A stretch of DNA of 64,000 nucleotides from positions 186,001-250,000 of the forward strand of contig JASJOG010000158.1 in NCBI GenBank assembly GCA_030142905.1. Reading direction: 5' to 3'. The position numbers were made by a program, and so were the translations under genes. Within the stretch, counting starts at the first letter, position 1; the number at the start of each line of letters is the position of its first letter. A model generated the notes under the pieces. It searched no databases. It had not been told where the DNA came from and worked only from the letters and a program-made list of their open reading frames with translations. Source of the DNA: Heliopora coerulea (lineage: Eukaryota; Cnidaria; Anthozoa; Scleralcyonacea; Helioporidae). Positions 48,320 through 59,699 of the stretch are shown piece by piece.

Positions 48320-50139
48320 AACGAAATGGTTATAAGGGATCGGTATCAAGGGAAGCAATGGGATCTCCATCCCCACGGTATTTTGTCATTCGTGAAACGC
48401 TAGTCATTTCTCGAGCTGCTTCAGGCAGTGTCTCTTCAGGCATGCCTTGATTGTGCCGGATTGCCTGGGAGTCTACTGAAGTTCGATGCACCACGCCCGA
48501 AGCTTTGATGGTTAATTAAGTTGGTTGTTTTGAACCTTTCTCTGCCTTAAATCTCTGGAGTGCATTCACAGTTGATTCTTCCTGGTCGCACGGGGACGTG
48601 TATTGTTTTTCTTGACATTTCTTGCACCCCCTTGATCGGTACTCTGACGCCAAATGCCCGACTCTCGAATAATTGAAGCGCATTCTGTTGCGTCGTAATA
48701 TGGATTTCCTGATTGCCACATCCAACAATTTCGTACAGTGGTAGCTAAAATGATCTGTTAAGTTGCAATACGCACATGTTTTTCGTTTGGTGTTTTTCTT
48801 CATCAGTTTTTCCGAAAAGTAAGTTGTCTCTTTTCCGTGGCCAGTATCACGGGAACTCATCCTTGTTTCTAGCATTCTTTTCATCCTCAATTCGCAACGG
48901 GTTCTTCTCCACGTACATATTTTCGTAAGTTCTCAACTAACTCTTCTAACCTACATTCCTCCTAATAGTTATCTTTCTGAACAAGGATTTCGCGAACCGG
49001 GCCAAGCTTGTCCATCAAAGTGTAAACGGTGCTTTGGGCAGTGACCAGCTTCTTCATAGCAATCGGGGTTCGGACTACCCTGGCAAGCTTATTATAGAAT
49101 TCGTGAACAATATTCAGCTTATGAATGCTTGTGATTGTAGGTAGTTCCTTTAGTTCTTTGATTAACGCCTTATGTAACAAGGTATCTTTGCCGTGCGTTT
49201 GTTCTAGGATTCGTTTTGCCTCTCTATATCCATCCACCATCATCATCATCATCATCATTATCTTCCATTTTATGTCTGTGGTTCTCTTAAACTAAGTTCA
49301 AGAGGTTAGACATTTGATGACAGTTCTCCAACTAATTCTGTTCATGGCTTCTTCTTCGTCAACTCCAATGCATTTAAGGTCTTCTTGGACATATTTCTTC
49401 CAACTTTTCTTTGGTCTTCCTCGTCCTCTATCGTACATATTTCTATATCCATCCATCGTGTGCGGCAATCCCATGAAATCTTCTCTTGGTTTCCCTTTGG
49501 CCAGTCCTTGTAAATAATTAAATTTACTTATCTCCGCGATCCTCGGTCCATCCAGTTGTGTAGAGAACTGATTCCAAAAGCGCAACCAGGAAGTTATGGT
49601 ATACTTCTGGAGTTTGACTGTTTGCGGTGAAGATGAACTTGATTTCTCCTTGTTTCGTTCTGCTCGGCTTTCCTTCAATTGTTTTCCGAGGTCAAATTTT
49701 CTTTCATACCACTCTTCTTCTCTTTGCTGTTGTCTAACAGACGCCTCCTCTATTTTCTTCTGCTGTAGTAATTTGTATTTCATCTGCCCTTATTCATTCT
49801 TTGTTGAATGTATAGCTCTTGTTCCAATTCTTCTTGAGCTTCCCTTGCATTGATTTTTTCTATCTGTTTTTTTAACTGAGCACGCGCCTCTCTGAATGGC
49901 TAGATTGATCCCCTACATTTTGCTGTCCACTGTTTGATACACTCAAAATCCTTTTCTAACTCCATTAGATGATCTACTGTTGCATCCTTTGCCTTCTCAA
50001 ATCGCCGAACCAATTCTCCAAGCTGTTCTTATGCAAATGTTGTAACACCGGTGTCTCCGTCGACGGTATTTTCCATAATCTCTTTGAGACGAAGTTTCGC
50101 AACAGCGAGGTGTTCGTCAAACTTTTCCTCTGAAGCCAT
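48320..50139 (-). pseudogene. BEL/Pao retrotransposon gag, broken
   Basis: Starts near 50139 (MASEEKFDEHLAV), continues through the DUF1759-type region (SWLRFWNQFSTQL, KFNYLQGLAKGK) and ends with zinc knuckles (CAYCNLTDHFSYHCTK, then GHLASEYRSRGCKKC). The second knuckle has RFNYSRVGH instead of the usual CF-C spacing. Stops and frameshifts occur, including a TAA soon after TGVTTFA, and a 205-bp retrotransposon is inserted at 49237-49441. No protease, RT or integrase follows. Confidence 0.75.
49237..49441 (-). mobile_element. 5'-truncated non-LTR retrotransposon with 14-bp TSD
   Basis: Flanked by TCTATATCCATCCA at 49223-49236 and 49442-49455. The minus strand encodes only the last 45 or so residues of an ORF2 (RGRGRPKKSWKKYVQEDLK), then a stop, 3' UTR and a (GATGAT)n-type tail. 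It sits inside the BEL gag, so the gag was already there. Confidence 0.8.
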
Positions 50140-50464
50140 TGTTTACTGGCAAACGTCACACGCATTCGCACAGCTTCAACAAATAGTATTTCTCTGTTCC
50201 GTGTCAAACAATACGCTCCACCTTGTCAAATAAGCCCCAGTCGTAAACAATTTACACCAACTTCTTAATTTAGTCCCGATCTGCACTCGATGATAATGTT
50301 CCAGTTTGTCGTTCATAAGATAGGTTGAATTTTGATATTCGGTCGATGTAATTCGAGATCCTGCCGAAGTCGCCACTTCTAGCATGAGGAACTTTATTTG
50401 ATCGTATAATCCCAGAAATGAACTTTCGTTCGACCTCATCTTATCCGCCACATTCCCAGAACAC
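50140..50464 (-). repeat. Putative BEL/Pao LTR and leader
   Basis: On the minus strand the stretch just upstream of gag begins TGTTCTGGGAATGTGGCGGA, a usual form for a BEL LTR start (TG...), near 50464. There is no second LTR in the window to confirm its length. Confidence 0.4.
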
Positions 50465-50703
50465 TAGATAAACTCACACCGGTTTCCAACAATTTGATTT
50501 ATTTACACTATTTACAAATGAAAACGACGGTAATGATCGATTGTCAACATGTCCAGCTTGCGCCAAAGTCTAACACAAAAACAAAACCGATGCTAGAAGT
50601 CTAAGAATGGCCATTTCCGGTTCTCTGAATCTGATCACCTAATATTATCATGCTGATAAAATGTGAATGAAGTTTCCCTATAGTTATATCAACCGTTCTC
50701 TGC

Positions 50704-51110
50704 AGGCTAGGGCATTTAAAGAGGATACCAAACACAAGGATACCCAAACAGATTCTGTACTCTGAACTTACAGAAGGTCACCGTCCAAGAGGTGCTCCAA
50801 AGAAACGCTTTCGCGACTCCATCAAGAAGGCTAGGCCCCTGTTTAACATCCAGTGAAACAACTGGGAAAAGTAGCTGAAGATCGTAAAAACTGGTAGCAA
50901 GCATGCAGCGAAGGAGCCGTCGCTGCAGATCATATTCGACATTGAAAAGCTGAAGAAAAAAGAACCAGAAAAAGGGAAAGAGCTCAACAACGACTTCTGG
51001 GACAAGGAGCATCTCTTCAGCTTCAATGTCGATACTGCGACCAACGATTTATCACAAAAATTGGAAGGCACAGCCATGAAAAATGGAAACATCAACAACA
51101 TTGATGTGGA
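50704..51110 (+). mobile_element. Non-LTR retrotransposon 3' fragment
   Basis: The plus strand encodes an ORF2 C-terminus (RIPKQILYSELTEGHRPRGA, PKKRFRDSIKKA), frameshifted, followed by a degraded zinc-finger-like end. Only the tail of the element is left. Confidence 0.65.
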
Positions 51111-51179
51111 ACCTAGGAATTATCCTCGACTCGAGGAAACGCCGACGACGACCCATTAAGAGAGTAAAGGTTATAAAAG

Positions 51180-51930
51180 CTTTGGACGTTTTGACTGATC
51201 GATCTTTACTATGAGAGGACCACATGGAGAAATTGTCTAAGACAATATCCATGGGTATTGGGGCAATTAGACGATTAAAATGGTGTGTCGATAGTACCAC
51301 TTTATTTTCAGCCTATAATGCATTAGTACAACCACCCTTCAATTTATGTTGTGAAGTGTGGGATTGTATTATCAAGTCGTTTAGAAAAATTACACAAGAG
51401 AACTGGTAGGATCATCGCTGGCTGTCCAAATGTACATGGCCAGTCGGAGATAGCTCAAAATAAGCTTGGATAGGGGACTTAGACGGAGCGTCGCGCCACT
51501 TAAAACAAGATTAATGTTTAAAATTGTAAATGATTTAACTCCAAGAGTGGTTATTGAGATGTTTCGGCCGACTGACGCTTCCCAGCATTCCAATCTGAAG
51601 GTATCATCGACTGGTCTATATATTCCTATGCCTAAAACCGAATTCCTAGAAAATAATCTTCGCTATAGTGGGGCTGAATTATGGAATAGCCTACCAAATG
51701 AAACCAAAGGTATTAAATCGTTGAGCTCATTCACGAAAAGTATTTCCTTTATCAGTCTTGGGTAATATTTTACTGAAGTTAATCTTCAAATTTAGCTAAA
51801 CATCGTATGTATAATCTGTTATTTGTCTTTGGATATTTAATGTAATTATTTGTTTATATTGGACATCCCTCTTGGAAACCAGTTTAATCTTAATCGGGCT
51901 AGCGTGCTTAAATAAACTTTTACTGGCTTA
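51180..51930 (+). mobile_element. Non-LTR retrotransposon RT C-terminal fragment
   Basis: Encodes HMEKLSKTISMGIGAIRRLK, LFSAYNALVQPPFN and, after breaks, FKIVNDLTPRVVIEMF and GAELWNSLPNETKGI. This is the region beyond the palm in CR1/Jockey/L2-like ORF2 proteins. It ends with AATAAAC near 51915. Several stops and frameshifts. Confidence 0.7.
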
Positions 51931-52026
51931 CTCAAAAGATCGTCTAATATTTACGTCAATAAGCGTCGTTTAATCTTTCCTAGAGTGGCTCTTAAAGAAA
52001 TTAATGATCGTTGACAATAATTTTAC

Positions 52027-54108
52027 CTGTTTCTAGATGCTGCAAGTTTATCCCTTGATAGTTGGGCCAATCCTTCAAAATATCCGGCTCTTTCAAGATA
52101 TGCTTAACAACTGACGCTGCCATAACACTTGCAAAACGTTTCCGATCTTCAGTTTCTGGTTCACTACCATCAACATAATGAGAGATTCCTTTAACGACAA
52201 CCCATTCTACTTCACATTCAAAAGCTGCAGCAAATACCCCTGAAAACAAAAGCCTTGTATAAAAACCTTCACAGTAGCTGAGCACGTGGTTGTTGAGACA
52301 TAACTAAGGTATCAAGATCAAGACTATTTTTGCTGGGTTAACCCACCAATGGAGGAAAAACAGTATACCACTGGCTATGCCTGTGCACACTTTTCCGTCT
52401 TCGAAACAGCCTTTCCTTTTATTTGCGTTCTTTCACCCATTTGCTTACTCAGTTTGGGCTAAATTGTGATGTCTGAGGGTATATAAGTGGTACCAGTACT
52501 AACAAAAAGGAACAACTGATACAGTTTCTTTGTCGCTGTATATCGGCTACAAATTGTTCTACTTCATCCCATTTGGTTCCTACCAACCAAAAAAATCACT
52601 ACTGGAACTAAGTTCGCGTTCACATTCCGTTACTTTAGTTACTGAATACAGTTAAACAAACGATAAAATAAACGAACTAAATGGTCAAAAACACATCCGG
52701 AAAGCTGACATTATTATTCAATTTTGATGTCACCTTAGCTTGGTTCGCTACAGGCAGAAACCTACAACCACATAGCGTGAATTCCTTGCGTCATATCCAC
52801 ATTCACTGGTTTTTATTCATTTAGGAACTACGTAATTTCTTCAGATTGGATTGCCGAGAGAGTGTGGTTGGCGGGTCAATATTTTAGTGTCCTGGAACGT
52901 TCAAGGGACTTGGATCGTAGGCGGTTTAGAACCGACCCATAAAAGAGCCCCGATTCCCTTTGTAGAGAGGAAAATAGGAACGAGGCATGTGTTGAGTAAG
53001 GGTGGACCCACAACACTTTTTATGCCCTTGGCTCACTAGCGGCTCACGTCGGCATCGTGATAAATGACTTCAGTTTTCTTTTGCCTAACCAATAACTGAC
53101 TTCAGTTTTCCTATGACAGCGAGAAATACCAAAGCATTGGTTTGTGTGATCCACCTCTGCCTTCAACTTTGGCAGATTACACAAACCTCGGTGTTGGTAA
53201 TTCTCCCTGTCATATTCAACCTCACGCACGCACTGTTAAAATGTTTAACTTGCTCATATGTCCTCACCTCGCCCTTCAAGTTCGATTGCAATGGCTTCAG
53301 GAAACTGTTTAAGAAGTTCTTCACATTCTTTAGGGCAATTCTTCAGTTCTGGGCCAGTTAAAATTACTGCATCGCGATGGACCTTCACTTCACGGGATTC
53401 TGGATCTTTCAGTGGTGGTTTCCAACCGTCGGCAGCGCATCTCATAAGACGTCGAATACTCTTACTTACATTCAATATGTTGCCACGCCATTGTGGTCGA
53501 TCGTTGATGGTTTTCTTTTCGGCATATGTGGTACGTTTTGCAGATATGACCACATCTCCGACCTTCGTCTTCTCTTTATTCAGCCCACCACAACACCCTA
53601 CACCAAACACAACTTTCGGTTTCAAAATTTCAATAGCAGTTCTCGCAACATTCTGCGAGGCACTGGCTTGAGTGGAGCCACGACCACATCTAACCAAACA
53701 TGTTTTCACTTTCCTCACGCCATCACCAATTTGTCCAAAGTATACCATCCCGAGACCTATGATGGGGTTCCTGAAGCCATTATTGAGATACGAATGACAA
53801 CTCAGGAATTCATTGTCGTCCACAGTCAACAACAGGACATCTGCAGGGAGCTGAATATATTCCCGGAATTTGTAGGGTACCTGTAAGTCTTTCAGCTTCG
53901 GAACTGCAACGCTTAGTTTTGGAAGATTTTCAGAACGCTTTGTCGGTCGCACGGTTGCTACAACGTTACAAAAAAGTATTAACGAACAATTCCTTCAAAT
54001 CTTTGACCGACAGTTACAGAGTTTGTTAAAATGTAACTAGTGTAATAATAAACTGTTTACCTGAACTTTTAGTTGTACTCGTTTCTTTTTCAAATGCTTC
54101 CGCTACCT
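52027..54108 (-). CDS. PNP_UDP nucleoside-phosphorylase domain exons of the second ROCO locus
   Basis: Exons 54108-54061 (48 bp), 53957-53268 and 52239-52027. All have GT-AG ends, and all three introns and both outer borders are phase 1. The first exon (VAEAFEKETSTTKSS) matches 1333-1380 of the first locus. The other two encode a nucleoside phosphorylase/nucleosidase fold: IIGLGMVYFGQIGDG, CLVRCGRGSTQASAS, VVFGVGCCGGLNKEKTKVGD, then across the junction ELEGRGVFAAAFECEV and VVVKGISHYVDG. The ribose-binding Glu of the MEG-type motif is kept. The Asp usual in GISD-Y is His here. The family cleaves or phosphorolyses nucleosides. The frame is open throughout. Whether a promoter still serves it is unknown, since the upstream COR exon is wrecked. 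Confidence 0.8.
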
Positions 54109-54179
54109 CTGTATAAGATGAAAAAGAAGAATGTAAGTACGACTTTTCGGAAATTTCAAATTTGTCTTAATGTTTTTTA

Positions 54180-54547
54180 ATGATGTTATTGTGGTAGCTT
54201 AGTAATTATGTTCTTAATACGCGCGCTTCCAAGCTGTTCTCTCAGAAAAACTTTCTGAGTCCCTGACGGTAATCGAACCCGTAACCTTCTGGTACAAAGA
54301 CTCAGATGGTGAGCAATGGTTAAATATCTATATCAGATAGACGACATATCGAGACTTGCAGACTGGCAGTACATATGTCTACCATTTATACGAACCAGTA
54401 CACAAATTTAACCTTCGCTCACCATCTGAGTCTTTGTAGCTCAATGGTTAGAGCGTCTCACCAGCGATCAGAAGGTTACGGGTTCGATTCCTGTCAGGGA
54501 CTCAGAAAGTTTTTCTGAGAGAACAGCTTGAGAGCGTGCGTATTAAG
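54180..54547. mobile_element. tRNA-containing fold-back element
   Basis: Arms CGCGCTTCCAAGCTGTTCTC and its inverse-like GAGAACAGCTTGAGAGCGTG flank two opposed tRNA-like units: minus strand near 54262-54310, and plus strand near 54428-54502 with A box TAGCTCAATGG and B box GGTTCGATTCC. Near-identical AATGTTTTTTAA (about 54166) and AACGTTTTTTAC (about 54549) could be an aged 12-bp duplication. It lies in an intron of the second ROCO copy and is absent from the first. Confidence 0.75.
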
Positions 54548-55319
54548 AAACGTTTTTTACCTTGTGAGCAAAGATTTCGAATTTGATCCTCAAGTACGGC
54601 AAATAACAAAATCTCCTTGAAACTTTACAATTTTGAATATGTTCAACTACTCCCGTTTTACTATGGAACCTGCAGGTATTTTGAATAAATGTTATAACAG
54701 ATAAATTCATATCAAACATACAGAAAGCAAAAAATCTTGGACCGGACGAATAAGTCCGCTGAAACCCTAAGAGGAGCCAATCGAGAGAGCTGCATTATAC
54801 AAAACTGCAAGTATACAAAATGTAAACGAAAGAAGACATTAGACTGATATCTCGGAGACAGCTTGAAAGAAACTTTCACTATGAGAAATACCTAAAATAT
54901 AAACCCAACGTTTCAAGTGTGTTCGTCGACGGGAGCTTTATTTATGTCAGCGTTGAGATGTTAACGTCAGTCGGGGTTGATTGTTGTCTGCCGTCCGTGA
55001 GTAACAAGGAATAGATCTCATTCATCTCTGTTAGTTTCGTTCTTAGTTTTATTTGTGCGCCTCGACTTTTGCCAAGCTCTCCTCAAACCGATGGGGTTGG
55101 ACGTAAAAACACGTGGCACTTTTTTCCTTTTATATTCTCAACTCAGAACACTTGAAAATCCCGAGGTAAAACCGGGATTGCAAGAATTTTCTTTATGTCA
55201 TCTACAATACGTCCGCTTACCACTCAGATTTAGTTGATAGAACTGTCTTTAAGGCTTAATTTCCTATAGGCGAAATCTTAAAAAAAAAATTACTGAAGGA
55301 TTACAAAAAGATTACAGAA

Positions 55320-56480
55320 GATGTACGTGCTGGAGGATAGACCGATTTCTCTTTATTTAGGCCAGCTTGAGCAGTTTTGTTGCAGACAACTGTTTCGCGG
55401 TAGCTGTTTGGTGCCTTCAAAAGCCTCTCTAAGTCCATTTCGTGATGGAACTCGTTGTATTGGTGACATTTATTGTAAATTGAGTATCGAAATTCAGGCC
55501 AAAATTCCCTCACCATGTTTGCAAAGATGTACTGAAGACGATGATAAATGATAAAGCATGTAAGCAAGCTTTTCAAAATGAGGTTTTTTAGGGACTGCAT
55601 TATACCAAATGCATTGCAAGAGGGTCTCTGAGAGCAATCTACAATCAATCAGTTCTTTTAAGATAGATGAATGATCTTCAAGCTCTGTACTCAGAAAATG
55701 ATTTCTGAGACCCAGACAGGGATCGAACCCGCAACCTTCTGATGACCGGTGAGACGCTCTAACCATTGAGCTACCGAGACTCAGATGGAGAGCCAAGGTG
55801 CAAGTTCGACATATATGTGCTACCTAAGCGGAAGCCACTATACATTAATAATGATGAAGACAGTTTATGATTTTAGAAATTTGAGAGCTTGGATATATCT
55901 TAAGATAGATGAATGATCTTCAAGCTCTGTACTCAGAAATCATTTTCTGAGTACAGAGCTTGAAGATCATTCATCTATCTTAAGATATATCCAAGTTCTC
56001 AAATTTCTAAAATTATAATCAGTTCTTTCTTCTCATTTTTAAAGTGTATAGTGTCCACGTTGTAAACTTTGAAAACGTCTTTGTACATAAGTTGAGAACG
56101 TAAGTCGTGGCGAATGACATCTTTGATCAACATGATGAGCCACTGGGGATCTGGAAACACGAAATCTTGCATCTGTTCTATGCGTTGAAATTGTAAAAGC
56201 TTTCCAACCTTACGAGATAAAGGATTACAGAGTTCAGAGTATCCTTCCTGTCGGCAGCGCTCTTGAAAGTTGGAATATGTTCACAAACCCATTTTTACAT
56301 CTCGTTAAATGTCAGGCACTGAGGGCCTTTCCTTTCCTTCATTTCTTTTATCAAGGCCGGCGATAATTCTTCAATTTCGACCCATGATGATGGAAGGGTG
56401 GTATTCAGATGAGGAAACAAAACTGTGTGACTTCCAATTCGGAGCAGTTCCTGTCTCGAGAAAATTACACCATTTCCACC
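55320..56480 (-). pseudogene. Wrecked COR exon of the second ROCO copy
   Basis: Aligns with 2252-3437. The right part keeps QELLRIGSHTVLFPHLNTTL and LTFNEM, then hits a TAA where the first copy has Glu. Later pieces (RLLSETLLQCIWYNAV; MVREFWPEFRYSIYNKC; VYPPA) are interrupted by a fold-back element at 55659-56016 and by loss of several hundred bases. The donor after VYPP is degraded. The LRR-Roc exon that should precede it is absent; Gypsy sequence begins at about 56.7 kb. Confidence 0.85.
55659..56016. mobile_element. tRNA-containing fold-back element inside COR, 12-bp duplication
   Basis: Flanked by identical AATCAGTTCTTT at 55647-55658 and 56017-56028. The intact first locus has the matching uninterrupted site at about 2965-2980 (AATCAGTTCCTT), which proves insertion. 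The left half carries one minus-strand tRNA-like unit (about 55700-55785, B box GGGATCGAACCC inverted). The right half is a long hairpin of the terminal block. Confidence 0.9.
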
Positions 56481-56685
56481 AGCCTCACCTGTAGATTGAG
56501 CAGGTCCATGCACTCTCTAAGAAAATACATGTTCGAAAACACACCAAGGTGTTCCATTTTCACACAACTTTTCGGGGACGCTTTAGTTAACAAACCTTAG
56601 AGTGTTAAATAACACACTTTAGTGTGCCAAAAACCCAGTACAAAGAAAACGTCACAGATTACATGCCATGGTATGCCTTGCCAGA

Positions 56686-56689
<4 letters not shown>

Positions 56690-56735
<46 letters not shown>
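56690..56735. repeat. (AC)n(AG)n microsatellite
   Basis: About ten AC then about fifteen AG dinucleotides. Confidence 0.95.
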
Positions 56736-56737
<2 letters not shown>

Positions 56738-56739
56738 CT

Positions 56740-58165
56740 TGAAAGCAATTACCCAAACAAATCACGCTATTGTGCTGAATAGAATCACGGCAGAAACCGA
56801 GTACGACGCAAAGCTGCGGCACCTGAAACAAGTCATGCAAACGGGCGTTTAGAACAAAGCCAACCTCGTTCTAAAGCCGTACATTGACGCACAAGCAGAG
56901 TTGTATGAATTGGAAAACATTATCTTCCGACTGGACAAGATCATCCATCCTGAGAACCTTAGAACCAAGATCATACAAATCGCGCACAAGCAAGGGCATC
57001 TCGGACTGTCAAAAACCAAAGAAATGATTCGACACAAACACTGGTGGCCAAGCATGAACTTACAAATCAAAGAATCAGTTAAGAGATGCTTTGAATGCCA
57101 AATCTCAACAAATGCGAGGCACACACAACCTGCAAAGATGACTGAACTACCAGCCAGACCCTGGACAGCTGTGGAAATCGACTTATGTGGAGCATTTCCA
57201 AACGGAAAATACGCCCGCGTGGTTACAGACCAGTACTCCAGGTACCCAGAAATAGAATTTACCACCACTACATCCTTCGAAGGCACCAGAAAGAAGCTAA
57301 AGAAAATCTTCTCGACACACGGCATCCCCCAAACACTCCAAACCGACAATGGACCACCATTTAACTCGCTAACCTTTGAGAAATTCGCGAAAGAATCTGG
57401 CTTCAAGCACCAACGCATAACACCTTGTCATCCGAAAGCACAAGGCCAAGTGAAGGGATTTAATAAGCTCATAAACAAGACCATGGCTATATCAAAGCAT
57501 GACCGCATCGATCCTGAAGAAGCTACCTACAATATGCTATAAGCATATAGAAGCACCCCACACCCAGCAACGAAATTCCCACCGTATCAGCTACTAATGC
57601 ATCGGCAGGTGAGGACGAAGTTGGACCACTTCCCAACAGAAACACAAGATAATGACAAGGAGGTGAGAGAACACGACTCACAGTACAAGAGAAAACGTAA
57701 AGAATACCATGACAAGCGACCCAAGACAACGAACATACTATGACGCCAGGCGATGTCGTCATCGTAAAATGTGAGAACAAACGCAAAGGACAAACACTAT
57801 ATGAACCATACATATACGTTGTCACCGAGACCCAAGACTCGCAGATCACAGCAAAGAAGATTAAAGACGGACGAACAATCTTGCGGAACGCAACTAAACT
57901 CAAACCTCTACGAGCAGCAACAGACCAAGAAATGGAGTCAGAGACAGCACAACATGGTGAAGACTAATTCACCGCCCTACCTGACACTACAACCTCACTA
58001 GATACTTACACCACACCAAGTACCAGTACCTCAAAGCAGACAGAACAGAGCAGCATCGGAGAACAACCCACAGACGACATGGCGCATCAACAAGAAGCAG
58101 AACCAACAGTGCCACAGCCCAGACAATCTGAACGCTTGAAAAATAAACACACATGAGACTGTTAG
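56740..58165 (+). pseudogene. Ty3/Gypsy integrase region, decayed
   Basis: Begins in the RNase H-integrase linker (AKLRHLKQVMQTG). The zinc-binding H2C2 module follows (HKQGHLGLSKTKEMIRHKHW, CFECQI), then the integrase core with both Asp motifs (AVEIDLCG, LQTDNGPPFN). The third catalytic residue is lost: the usual GQVE motif reads GQVKGFNKL. A TAA follows YNML near 57540 and a frameshift lies near 57725. The C-terminal GPY-like part (MTPGDVVIVKCENKRKGQ) and a basic end (RQSERLKNKHT) are recognisable. No LTRs were identified. Confidence 0.85.
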
Positions 58166-58339
58166 ACTTTGAAAAACGTAGCTAGCAATAGACTAATAGA
58201 CACTATAGAACAATAGACTCGAAAGAGCTAAGTATAGACTTAAACCGTTACTGTTTTATTGAACTGTTGAAGATTTGAATCAATCATGATGACCAATAAT
58301 TATACATTTCCATCTTTGATAAAGTTGCTTGAGATCTTC

Positions 58340-59190
58340 GTCACGTTGCAGAGTGGTGTTGCCAAATCATCTCTTGGTTAATCTTGATAAGACCAAACTC
58401 GTGGTGTTAGGTGCGATGCAGCTTCTGTCTAAAGTGCCTCTCATCAGTGCCTTTCCTTAGTCAAGATCTTGATCCTGTGTCATCTGTCAAGGACTTGGGC
58501 ATCATATTCGACTCGAACTTGATTTCTAATGACCATGTTATTTCACTGACGTCGTCCCTTTTATTTATACTTTATGTCTTGTAATTATGGTACGGCATCT
58601 GTTCTCTAAAGATTTATTATACATTATTTTCAATTCTCTAATGTTCAACCGTCTGGGATTGTACTTTGAAGCAAAATTATTATAAGTTACAGTTTGTGTC
58701 GAATTTTGCTGCCCGTGCGTTAACCGACACTAAGAAATTTGATCGTATCTCACCTGTTTTACAGGACGTGGGTTGGCTCTCTGTTAAAGATTTGTTATGT
58801 CTACGTTATGGCATCTTGGTTTGTAAATGTGTAAATGGCCTTGCCCCTCACTACTTAAGTTCTAAACTCGTAAATCGATTAGAGTCTCATTCATATAACA
58901 TCACACAAAAAGATAATGTTAATGTTCTACTTTGCAGAACTGCTACCACCCAACGTTCATTCCACTACCGTGCTTTAAATGCACGGAACTGTCTCAGCTC
59001 CCATACACAAAACAGCTCGTCTGCCTAGGAGCCTTGTTAGATGGCATAGCCTTTATCACCTCCCGGACGTCAGCGTGAGACACTGGTTTGAATTCAAACA
59101 AATCGTCTTCAAATTAAAGTGCACTGATAATGGGAAAGGAGTAGCTATCAATTTTCCCATCTGCCTTAGCAAGATCCGTAAAACTCTCTA
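58340..59190 (+). mobile_element. Non-LTR retrotransposon RT C-terminal fragment, decayed
   Basis: Pieces such as SSVKDLGIIFDSNL, KLQFVSNFAARALTDTKKFD, SPVLQDVGWLSV and NGLAPHYLSS in more than one frame are the post-palm region of Jockey/CR1-like ORF2 proteins. Truncated on the left, with several frameshifts. Confidence 0.7.
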
Positions 59191-59699
59191 CCTCCCTTTT
59201 TAAAAACAAATATGAAAAAACAATAGAATTCATTGGACAAAATTCCAGTGTCGTTGGTGTAATGGGTGCGCTGACTGGATTTGTCAGGCAGCGCACGCCG
59301 TATCGTTTTTCATATAGATCGACTGCTGCATTTATTAGCAAACACTTCATGATTAAATAATCCCGTTCGGCCTTCCATATGACTTGTTTTATAGCCATTC
59401 TCAAGTCTGTAAACAACTTTCAATCTTCCTGGGATCCACCTTTCCAAGTTTTCTTATATTACTGGTTCCTTGTTGCTAGTGATGAATGGGTTTGATTTGT
59501 TACAGATGAATGGATTTGGTTGGTTTCTTGGTTTTTAATGGAGCATGATTATTCAAACAGGTTAGAATCAAATCATTAGATGAATCCAGCTCATCATCGA
59601 CTGATTCCATTAGATCCACAGTCTCCTAAGGGATACATGCCATATCTTTGGCAAACTGATCAGCTCTGTATTTCAGAAAACTTCGTGTAATTATATAAT

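Noticed and set aside
57523..57903. Minus-strand ORFs over the Gypsy C-terminus
   Set aside because: Antisense of the recognisable integrase C-terminal coding sequence.
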